Assembly (NCBI RefSeq): GCF_045291545.1
Contig: NZ_CP149514.1
Location: 434,001 to 498,000 of the forward strand
Reading direction: 5' to 3'
Source of the DNA: Gallaecimonas sp045291545
GTDB taxonomy: Bacteria; Pseudomonadota; Gammaproteobacteria; Enterobacterales; Gallaecimonadaceae
DNA length: 64,000 nt
A program made the position numbers and the translations under genes. Of the stretch, positions 39,088 through 46,316 are shown one piece after another (within the stretch, counting starts at the first letter, position 1; each line of letters starts with the position of its first letter). Under the pieces are notes generated by a model. The model was given only the letters and a program-made list of their open reading frames with translations, did not search any database and was not told the DNA's origin.

Positions 39088-40824
39088 ATGAGCATTATCA
39101 GTGCTTTACAGCAGCAACTGGGCGATTTGGATGCCTGGCTGATCCCTCACGAAGATGACTATTTAGGTGAATACCTGCCGGCAGCCAATGAGCGGCTGGC
39201 GTTTGTTACTGGCTTTACCGGCTCTGCCGGCCAGGCTTTGGTTACTCGCAACGGTTTGCATGTCTGGGTGGATGGCCGCTACACCGTGCAAGTGCGTACT
39301 CAGGTGCCAACTGGCACCCAGGTACATCATCTGGTGGAAGAACCCCTGGCTGATTTTCTGGCCACTCAGGCTGACGGCTTTCGTCTTGGCCTCGATAGCG
39401 GCTGCGTCAGTGCGCGTCAGTTAGCACACTGGCAGCAGGCGGCGCCGCATGTCACTTTTGTTGACCGTGACAATCTTGTCGACGCTCTGTGGGATAACCG
39501 GCCCGCCTTGCCGCAAGGTCATGGGTTTGTGTTGCCGGAGGTGCTTACCGGCCAGTCTTGTGTCGATAAACGCCAGGCCGTTGCCGCCCGCTTTGCTGCC
39601 AAGGCTGACTGGGCATTACTGACCCAGGCCGACAGCGTAGCTTGGCTGACCAACCTGCGTGGCAGCGATGTACCGCGCTTGCCGGTCATGCTGATGCGAG
39701 CCCTGCTGGGGGCCGATGGTCAGTTGAAGCTGTTTTGTGATCCTGAGCGCTTACCGGCCGATGCCAACCTCGGTGATGCCGTGCAGATCCTCGAACATAG
39801 CCAGCTTGACAGCGAACTGGCTGCATTGAGCGGGCAACGTGTGTGGCTGGATGAAGCGCTGACGCCAGCGCGTTTTAGCCAACAGTTAACCCAGTCTGGC
39901 GCAACGGTGGTGCCTGGCCAGGAGCCGACACTGGTGCTCAAAGCCGCCAAAAATACTGCCGAACTGGACGGCATGGCTGAGGCGCACCTGCGTGATGGCG
40001 CTGCCGTATGTGAATTTTTGTACTGGCTGGACGCCCTGTGCAGTAGCGGCCAGCGTCGGGATGAGGCGGAATTGGCGCAACAACTGGAAAGTTACCGGCT
40101 GGCCCAGGCTGATTACCTGGAGCCGAGTTTTGACACGATCTCTGCGGCCGGCGCCAATGCGGCGCTGCCCCATTACAACTTTCGTAATGGCGAGCCGGCG
40201 ATGCTGCCGGAACAGGGTCTGTATCTGGTGGACTCCGGTGGCCAATACCGCTTTGGTACGACAGATGTAACCCGTACGGTCGCTATTGGTGAGCCGACTG
40301 ACGAACAGCGCCGGCTCTTTACTCTGGTGCTAAAAGGGCATATTGCCCTGGCCAAAGCCAAGTTTGTCAAAGGTACAACCGGTCACCAGCTGGATGTACT
40401 GGCACGGGCGCCACTGTGGGCCGAGGGCTATGACTTCGATCACGGCACCGGCCATGGTGTCGGCCACTGCCTGAGTGTGCATGAAGGGCCGCAAGGCATC
40501 AGTAAACGAGCTAACAGTCAACCATTGTTACCTGGCATGGTGTTGTCCAACGAGCCGGGGTACTACCGCGAAGGGGCTTTTGGCATTCGCATTGAAAACC
40601 TGGTGGTGGTGCGTGAACGTGACGCCGAAGGTGACCGCAGCGTTTATGGCTTCGATAACCTGACCTTCATTCCGATGGACCGGCGGTTGCTGGATTTAAG
40701 CCTGCTCGATGACGGCGAACGGCAATGGTGGAACCAGTACCACCAGCAGGTACTGGCGCATATTGGCCCACGGGTTGACGACAATACCGGCGAATGGCTC
40801 CGTGAGGTCTGCGCGCCTTTGTGA
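39088..40824 (+). CDS. Xaa-Pro aminopeptidase (M24B, XPNPEP1-like)
   Basis: Removes N-terminal residues preceding proline. At 578 residues it has the three-domain layout of eukaryotic cytosolic aminopeptidase P, not the ~440-residue PepP layout. Two creatinase-like N-terminal domains (HEDDYLGEYLPAANERLAFV, then VAWLTNLRGSDVP near residue 185) precede the catalytic domain. All metal ligands are visible: two Asp in VDSGGQYRFGTTDVTRT, His in HGTGHGVGH, Glu in SNEPGYY and Glu in IRIENLVV. No signal peptide. AAGGAG lies 7 bases before the ATG. Confidence 0.94.
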   Translation: MSIISALQQQLGDLDAWLIPHEDDYLGEYLPAANERLAFVTGFTGSAGQALVTRNGLHVWVDGRYTVQVRTQVPTGTQVHHLVEEPLADFLATQADGFRLGLDSGCVSARQLAHWQQAAPHVTFVDRDNLVDALWDNRPALPQGHGFVLPEVLTGQSCVDKRQAVAARFAAKADWALLTQADSVAWLTNLRGSDVPRLPVMLMRALLGADGQLKLFCDPERLPADANLGDAVQILEHSQLDSELAALSGQRVWLDEALTPARFSQQLTQSGATVVPGQEPTLVLKAAKNTAELDGMAEAHLRDGAAVCEFLYWLDALCSSGQRRDEAELAQQLESYRLAQADYLEPSFDTISAAGANAALPHYNFRNGEPAMLPEQGLYLVDSGGQYRFGTTDVTRTVAIGEPTDEQRRLFTLVLKGHIALAKAKFVKGTTGHQLDVLARAPLWAEGYDFDHGTGHGVGHCLSVHEGPQGISKRANSQPLLPGMVLSNEPGYYREGAFGIRIENLVVVRERDAEGDRSVYGFDNLTFIPMDRRLLDLSLLDDGERQWWNQYHQQVLAHIGPRVDDNTGEWLREVCAPL

Positions 40825-40855
40825 CTTTGCGGTATAGTGCCGGCCAGACTCATTC

Positions 40856-41155
40856 ATGACAGATGCCATGGCAGACGACGGCAATAAAATCCTGGTGGTA
40901 GGGGAGCATATTATCCCCGCTGCCCCTGACATGCCGATCCTCGATCAGCTGTTGCTGCGCGGTATTAACGTGGAGTACCAGTGCCGTTCAGGGTTTTGCG
41001 GCTCCTGCAGGATGCGCCTGAAAAGTGGTGCGGTGCGCTATCTGGAGTCGCCCATTGCCTACATCAATGAAGGTGAAGTACTGACCTGCTGCACCCTGGC
41101 TGACAGCGAAGTAGTGGAACTGGAAGCCGATTACCTGCACCGCAAGAAGGCATAA
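40856..41155 (+). CDS. yfaE: YfaE-type 2Fe-2S ferredoxin
   Basis: 99 residues. The plant-type cluster motif CRSGFCGSC (CX4CX2C) near residue 42 and a final Cys in VLTCCTLAD near residue 77 match E. coli YfaE, which maintains the diferric-tyrosyl cofactor of class Ia ribonucleotide reductase. Its usual neighbours nrdA and nrdB are not here. The start could instead be the ATG four codons later; neither has a good Shine-Dalgarno. It ends in a terminator shared with ppa. Confidence 0.88.
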   Translation: MTDAMADDGNKILVVGEHIIPAAPDMPILDQLLLRGINVEYQCRSGFCGSCRMRLKSGAVRYLESPIAYINEGEVLTCCTLADSEVVELEADYLHRKKA

Positions 41156-41181
41156 AAAAACCCGCCAGCAGGCGGGTTTTT
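41155..41181. terminator. Bidirectional terminator between yfaE and ppa
   Basis: Stem AAAAACCCGCC/GGCGGGTTTTT with an AGCA loop between convergent genes. Confidence 0.92.
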
Positions 41182-41196
41182 GATATCCGAAGCGAC

Positions 41197-41727
41197 TTAG
41201 GCTTTTTCGGCACGGGCCAGGGAAGAGACAATTTCTTCCTTGGCGGCAGCGGCGTCAGCCCAGCCTTCGACTTTCACCCATTTACCCGGCTCAAGCTCTT
41301 TGTAGCGCTCGAAGAAGTGGGTGATCTGGCTTTTCAGCAGTTCTGGCAGGTCTGTGACATCGTGTACGTCATCGTACATCTTGGTCAGCTTGGATACCGG
41401 TACTGCGACCACTTTGGCATCTTCACCGGACTCGTCGGTCATTTTCAGCACGCCGACAGGGCGGCAGCGCACGACGGAACCCGGGATCAGCGGGTAGGGC
41501 GTGGGTACCAGTACGTCAACCGGATCGCCGTCCAGGCTCAGGGTGTCGTTCACGTAGCCGTAGTTACAGGGGTAGAACATCGGCGTAGACATGAAACGAT
41601 CAACGAAGATCGCGCCGCTGTCCTTGTCCACTTCGTATTTGATCGGGCTGGCGTTAGCCGGGATCTCGATGATGACATTAATTTCGTCCGGTACGTTTTT
41701 ACCGGCAGGAACCTTGTTCAGACTCAT
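41197..41727 (-). CDS. ppa: Inorganic pyrophosphatase
   Basis: Hydrolyses pyrophosphate to drive biosynthesis. The 176 residues are the same size as the E. coli enzyme. Conserved blocks: NVIIEIPANASPIKYEVDKD near residue 15, the metal-binding DGDPVDVLVPTPYP near residue 66, and DDVHDVTDLP near residue 115, all with the expected Asp residues. It has its own promoter with a consensus TATAAT -10. Confidence 0.97.
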   Translation of the reverse strand: MSLNKVPAGKNVPDEINVIIEIPANASPIKYEVDKDSGAIFVDRFMSTPMFYPCNYGYVNDTLSLDGDPVDVLVPTPYPLIPGSVVRCRPVGVLKMTDESGEDAKVVAVPVSKLTKMYDDVHDVTDLPELLKSQITHFFERYKELEPGKWVKVEGWADAAAAKEEIVSSLARAEKA

Positions 41728-41763
41728 GACTTGTCCTTTTACGTCAAAGTGGGGATGGGCGCT

Positions 41764-41791
41764 ATTATACCGGCCCCGCTGTCACTGACTA
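41764..41791 (-). promoter_or_regulatory. Sigma-70 promoter of ppa
   Basis: On the minus strand, a perfect TATAAT at 41764-41769 and a TAGTCA -35-like hexamer at 41786-41791 with a 16-base spacer; the -35 overlaps the fbp stop codon. The leader to the ppa start is about 30 bases. Confidence 0.6.
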
Positions 41792-42763
41792 GCGTTCGTG
41801 ACGGTAGTACTGTTCCACCGTTAACACTTCATTACGCGCCCCCAATACTACCGGCACACGCTGGTGGATCTGTTCCGGCTGTATGTCGAGGATGCGCTCA
41901 AGGCCAGTACCGGCAGCGCCACCGGCTTGTTCTACCAGCAGCGCCATGGGGTTAGCTTCATACATCAAGCGCAGCTTACCGGCTTTTTCCGGCGCCCGGC
42001 GATCCCAGGGGTAACTGAAAATGCCGCCGCGGCAAAGAATGCGGTGCACATCTGCCACCATGGCAGCCACCCAACGCATGTTGAAGTTCTTGCCACGAGG
42101 CCCTTCTGTGCCTTTGAGTAAGTCATCTATGTAGTCCTGCATGGGCTTGGCCCAGTGCCGCTGGTTGGACATATTGATGGCAAACTCCTGCGTGTCATCG
42201 GCAATGGTAACGGACGGTACCGTCATCAGGTATTCGCCAATGGTCTGATCGAGGGTGAACATTTTTACGCCCTGACCGGTGGTCAGGGCCATCAGCGTCG
42301 CCGGGCCGTAAACCACGTAGCCGGCAGCCACCTGCTCGCGCCCGGGGCGCAGGAAACTCTCGGCTGATACCGGGCCATTACCTTGCACTTCATAGACGGA
42401 AAAAATGGTACCAACCATGGCGTTAATGTCGATGTTGGAAGAACCGTCCAGCGGGTCGAAAGCCACCAAAAAGCGCCCTTCGGCCGGGCCTTCGACAATA
42501 TCGTCTTCTTCTTCGGAGGCCAGGGCGCGTACTAGGCCGCTTTGCAGCAGCAAGTCTTTGAGCAAGGTATTGGCAATGACGTCCAGTTTTTTCTGCACTT
42601 CGCCTTGCACGTTTTCGTCCTGGGTGGACCCCAGTACGCCAGCCAAGGCGCCCTGATGCAGGCGAAAGTTGATTTCTTTACAGGCGGCACCCAGTACGTT
42701 GACCAGGTGGATCAGATCTTTATCGACGCCGTCCTGGCGCAGGGCAGTAACCAGACGTTGCAT
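41789..42763 (-). CDS. fbp: Class I fructose-1,6-bisphosphatase
   Basis: Gluconeogenic phosphatase. At 324 residues it is near the E. coli length (332). The metal site SEEEDDIVEG near residue 84, AFDPLDGSSNIDIN near residue 105, and the substrate-binding LMYEANPMALLVEQAGG near residue 268 are intact. It is divergent from mpl with about 135 bases between, the same pairing as in E. coli. Confidence 0.97.
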   Translation of the reverse strand: MQRLVTALRQDGVDKDLIHLVNVLGAACKEINFRLHQGALAGVLGSTQDENVQGEVQKKLDVIANTLLKDLLLQSGLVRALASEEEDDIVEGPAEGRFLVAFDPLDGSSNIDINAMVGTIFSVYEVQGNGPVSAESFLRPGREQVAAGYVVYGPATLMALTTGQGVKMFTLDQTIGEYLMTVPSVTIADDTQEFAINMSNQRHWAKPMQDYIDDLLKGTEGPRGKNFNMRWVAAMVADVHRILCRGGIFSYPWDRRAPEKAGKLRLMYEANPMALLVEQAGGAAGTGLERILDIQPEQIHQRVPVVLGARNEVLTVEQYYRHER

Positions 42764-42897
42764 GGCAGTTTCTCGGTCAGAATACAGGCGGCGCCATGAT
42801 AAACGATTTCGTCAGGCACTGACAGCCGGCCACTGGGCTTCCCCCGGCGGTGATCACTGGTACACTAGCGGCCAGTTTGTATTGTTAATGGCACACC

Positions 42898-44250
42898 ATG
42901 CACATCCATATTCTTGGTATTTGCGGCACCTTTATGGGCGGTCTGGCGATACTGGCCCGGGAGATGGGTTATACCGTCAGTGGCAGTGACGAAAATGTCT
43001 ATCCGCCGATGAGTACGCAGCTAGCTGAAGCCGGTATCACCCTCACCGAAGGCTATGATCCGGCCCAGCTTGAGCCAGCGCCTGATCTGGTGGTGATCGG
43101 TAATGCCATGAGCCGTGGTAACCCCTGTGTTGAAGCGGTGCTGAACCAGGGCCTGCGCTATGTTTCCGGGCCACAATGGCTGTACGAGCATATTCTTAAG
43201 GACCGCTGGGTACTGGCTATCAGCGGCACCCACGGTAAAACCACTACCACCGCCATGTTAACCTGGATACTGGAATACGCCGGGCTCAAACCGGGCTTTC
43301 TGGTAGGCGGCGTGCCGGCCAATTTCGGGTTGTCAGCCCGCTTGGGTGATGCGCCGTTTTTTGTGGTCGAAGCCGACGAATACGATACTGCTTTTTTCGA
43401 TAAACGCTCCAAGTTCGTGCACTACCGGCCGCGCACGCTGGTGATCAACAACCTGGAGTTTGATCACGCCGATATTTTCCCTGACTTGGCTGCCATCCAA
43501 CGCCAGTTCAATCACTTGCTGCGCATGGTGCCGGAGCAGGGGCTGGTTATTGTGCCGGCCAATGATAGTAACGTAGCCGACACCCTGGCGGCCGGCTGCT
43601 GGACGCCGACACTGAGCATTGGCGCCGACATCGATGCCGAGCTGCTTAGCAGCGATGGCAGCGATATCGTGGTGCGCTGTGGTGATGAACGTTATGAACT
43701 GTGCTGGCCACTGATTGGCCTGCACAATGTCCATAACGCCTTGGCAGCCCTGGCGGCAGCGCGCCACGCCGGTGTGCCACTAAGCGCCGGTGTTGCTGCC
43801 TTGCGCGAATTTCGTAATGTGGCTAGGCGGCTGGAGTGTAAAGGCGAGGCTGGTGGGGTGCAGGTCTATGATGATTTCGCCCATCACCCGACCGCCATTG
43901 CCACTACCATCGATGGCCTGCGCCGCAAGGTTGGCGGCGCCCGGATCTTGGCGGTGCTGGAGCCGCGTTCCAATACCATGAAATCCGGTGTCCATGCCCA
44001 GCGGCTGAATCAGTCGGTTGCCCATGCTGATGCCGTATTCTGGTTTGAGCCTCAGGGGTTGCAGTGGTCCATTCGCGACCTCTGTGCCAGCTCCGCGATC
44101 CCGGCGCAGTACAGTGACAGCATTGCGCAGTTGGTGAAGCAGGTGGTCAGTAGTGCCCGCCCTGGCGATACCATTTTGGTCATGAGCAATGGTGGCTTTG
44201 GTGGTATTCACCAGAAGCTGCTCGACGCCCTGGAGAAACAACATGACTAA
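42898..44250 (+). CDS. mpl: UDP-N-acetylmuramate:L-Ala-gamma-D-Glu-mDap ligase
   Basis: Recycles cell-wall tripeptide by ligating it to UDP-MurNAc. 450 residues, Mur-ligase fold. The N-terminal MHIHILGICGTFMGGLAI is the family signature, Walker A is ISGTHGKTTTTAML near residue 105, and DDFAHHPTAIATTI lies near residue 325. The 3' end overlaps ubiX by 8 bases, suggesting coupled translation. The 135-base gap to fbp contains TACACT (about 42861) as a possible -10. Confidence 0.96.
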   Translation: MHIHILGICGTFMGGLAILAREMGYTVSGSDENVYPPMSTQLAEAGITLTEGYDPAQLEPAPDLVVIGNAMSRGNPCVEAVLNQGLRYVSGPQWLYEHILKDRWVLAISGTHGKTTTTAMLTWILEYAGLKPGFLVGGVPANFGLSARLGDAPFFVVEADEYDTAFFDKRSKFVHYRPRTLVINNLEFDHADIFPDLAAIQRQFNHLLRMVPEQGLVIVPANDSNVADTLAAGCWTPTLSIGADIDAELLSSDGSDIVVRCGDERYELCWPLIGLHNVHNALAALAAARHAGVPLSAGVAALREFRNVARRLECKGEAGGVQVYDDFAHHPTAIATTIDGLRRKVGGARILAVLEPRSNTMKSGVHAQRLNQSVAHADAVFWFEPQGLQWSIRDLCASSAIPAQYSDSIAQLVKQVVSSARPGDTILVMSNGGFGGIHQKLLDALEKQHD

Positions 44251-44860
44251 GGCTTTGACGCTGGCCATTACCGGTGCTTCCGGTGCGCCTTATGCACTGC
44301 GTTTGGCGGAAGCGGTGCTGGCTGCCGGCTGGCAGCTGCACCTGCTGATTTCCTCTGCCGCCAAGGTCGTACTGGCCACTGAAACGCCGTTGAAAATTCC
44401 CAGTGCTCCGGCTGCTGCCGAAGCGTTTTTGACTGAGCACTTTCAGGCCCAGGAAGGGCAGCTGCGGGTGTATGGCAAAGACGACTGGTTTTCACCGGTG
44501 GCCTCCGGTTCAGCAGCCCCGCGGCTGATGGTGGTGTGTCCCTGTTCGACCGGTACCTTGTCGGCCATTGCTCACGGCGCTTCTGATAACTTGATTGAAC
44601 GGGCTGCCGATGTGGTACTCAAGGAACAGGGCAAACTGATCATTGTGCCTCGGGAATCGCCGCTGTCGGCCATTCACCTGGAAAACATGCTGACCCTGGC
44701 CCGTCTGGGAGTGGTGGTGATGCCGGCGGCACCGGGCTTTTATCACGAGCCGGCGTCTGTGGACGACCTGGTGGATTTTATGGTGGCGCGGCTGCTTGAC
44801 CACCTGGGCATTGAACAGCAACTGGTACCACGCTGGGGCTACGGGCCGAGTAATAACTGA
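44243..44860 (+). CDS. ubiX: Flavin prenyltransferase UbiX
   Basis: Makes prenylated FMN, the cofactor of UbiD in ubiquinone synthesis. 205 residues. FMN-binding GASGAPYALRL lies at residues 10-20; PVASGSAAPRLMVVCPCSTGTLSAIAHG and the conserved VPRESPLSAIHLENMLTLA follow. The ATG lies inside the end of mpl with GGAGAAAC 5 bases before it. No ubiD in the window. Confidence 0.96.
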   Translation: MTKALTLAITGASGAPYALRLAEAVLAAGWQLHLLISSAAKVVLATETPLKIPSAPAAAEAFLTEHFQAQEGQLRVYGKDDWFSPVASGSAAPRLMVVCPCSTGTLSAIAHGASDNLIERAADVVLKEQGKLIIVPRESPLSAIHLENMLTLARLGVVVMPAAPGFYHEPASVDDLVDFMVARLLDHLGIEQQLVPRWGYGPSNN

Positions 44861-44880
44861 AGACCTTATTGGAGAAGGCT

Positions 44881-45414
44881 ATGAAACACCATTTGGATAC
44901 GCTGATAAGCGAAGCCGACATCAAAGCGCGTGTGGCCGAGATGGCCAGGGATATCGAGCAGCACTATGGCGAAGGGCAGTCAGTGTTACTGGTAGGGCTA
45001 TTGCGTGGCTCGGTGGTGTTTCTGGCGGATTTGGCCCGGGAGCTGCAGCTGCCCAGCCAGTTTGATTTCATGACCGTGTCCAGTTACGGCAATAACATGT
45101 CGTCCAGCCGTGATGTGCGGATTCTCAAAGATCTCGATGAAGACATTGAAGGCCGTCATATCCTTATCGTGGAAGACATCATTGATACCGGCAACACCTT
45201 GTCCAAGGTCGTGAAGCTGCTGGCCACCCGTGACCCTCGCAGTATTCGTCTTTGTACCTTGCTGGATAAGCCATCGCGCCGGGAAGTGAATGTGGATGTG
45301 GACTTTATCGGTTTTTCCATTCCCGACCAGTTTGTGGTGGGTTATGGCATTGACTGGGCCCAGCGCTACAGGAACCTGCCTTACATTGCGGTGGTGGTGC
45401 CGGAAGAAGAATAA
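44881..45414 (+). CDS. hpt: Hypoxanthine phosphoribosyltransferase
   Basis: Purine salvage: hypoxanthine or guanine plus PRPP to IMP or GMP. 177 residues, as in E. coli (178). The PRPP loop VEDIIDTGNTL near residue 100, LLRGSVVFLADL near residue 42 and the flexible-loop SSYGNNMSSSRD near residue 68 are present. The ATG has GGAGAAGG upstream; an in-frame TTG four codons earlier is unlikely. First gene of the block collinear with E. coli hpt-can-yadGH. Confidence 0.97.
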   Translation: MKHHLDTLISEADIKARVAEMARDIEQHYGEGQSVLLVGLLRGSVVFLADLARELQLPSQFDFMTVSSYGNNMSSSRDVRILKDLDEDIEGRHILIVEDIIDTGNTLSKVVKLLATRDPRSIRLCTLLDKPSRREVNVDVDFIGFSIPDQFVVGYGIDWAQRYRNLPYIAVVVPEEE

Positions 45415-45441
45415 AAAATGCCGCCTGATGGCGGCTTTTTT
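45413..45441. terminator. Bidirectional terminator between hpt and can
   Basis: Stem GCCGCC/GGCGGC with a TGAT loop flanked by A6 and T6 tracts; it overlaps both stop codons. Confidence 0.88.
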
Positions 45442-46087
45442 ATTCACTGAAATAGCTGGATAACACTTTGTCGCGGGCCGGTACTATGTCGTCCTGGTTT
45501 TCCACCGTCAGCCCCAGCTCCTGCAGTTCGCCATCGGCAACGCCGTAAATCCAGCCATGTACTGACAGCTGCTGGCCGGCACTCCAGGCTTTTTGCACGG
45601 CCGGTGAGCGGGCCACCCGGCACACCGCTTCGAGCACATTCAGTTCACACAGACGGTTCGCCTGTTCATCAAAGCTCAAGCCTTCGAGTAGTGAGTTATG
45701 GCGTTCGGCCACTTCTTTGAGGTCCAGCAGCCATTGTCCGAGGCTGCCTTCAGCGCCGCCTTGCAAGGCGGCAATGACACCGCCACAGCCATAGTGGCCA
45801 CACACAATAATGTGGCTGATTTTCAGGGCGCCAACGGCAAAGTCGATGACGGCCTGGCAGTTCACATCGGTAGTCAGTACCTGATTCGCGACATTACGGT
45901 GCACAAACAGCTCACCGGGCAGCAGGCCGGTCAGCTGTTCTGCCGGCACCCGTGAGTCTGCACAACCAATCCACAACAAATGGGGATTCTGGCGCTCAGC
46001 CAGACGTTCAAAAAAGACAGGATCGTTATTGCGAAGGCGGTGCGCCCACTGGCGGTTATTGGCCAGCAGGGTTTTAGGATCTTTCAT
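45440..46087 (-). CDS. can: Beta-class carbonic anhydrase
   Basis: Zinc enzyme interconverting CO2 and bicarbonate. 215 residues (E. coli Can 220). Zinc ligands are visible: Cys and Asp in WIGCADSRVPAEQ (residues 42 and 44), and His and Cys in CGHYGCGGVIAAL near residue 98. The conserved HRNVANQV segment follows the first motif. Upstream lies a 230-base A/T-rich gap shared with the next divergent gene; it holds no recognisable gene. Confidence 0.97.
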   Translation of the reverse strand: MKDPKTLLANNRQWAHRLRNNDPVFFERLAERQNPHLLWIGCADSRVPAEQLTGLLPGELFVHRNVANQVLTTDVNCQAVIDFAVGALKISHIIVCGHYGCGGVIAALQGGAEGSLGQWLLDLKEVAERHNSLLEGLSFDEQANRLCELNVLEAVCRVARSPAVQKAWSAGQQLSVHGWIYGVADGELQELGLTVENQDDIVPARDKVLSSYFSE

Positions 46088-46316
46088 CAGGACATCCTAA
46101 CAACAGGAGATGGCCAGTGTACCCGCCAGGGCCGTGATAACAAAGCGGAGCAGTCAGTAGCACATTACACTTTGTGATTAATTACTGCTCACCAGACAAC
46201 CTTTGACACCTGAGCATGAACTAATGCAAGCTGAACTAGTCAAGGTTATTGATAATTACCATGTTATCTATCTGGCGTGATGCTGTACCCAGGGTATGTA
46301 ACCACAGGGATGTCTG

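Noticed and set aside
46235..46265. Fur-box-like A/T-rich sequence upstream of the GGDEF-EAL gene
   Set aside because: Only about 13 of 19 positions match the Fur consensus in a generally A/T-rich gap, which is not convincing.
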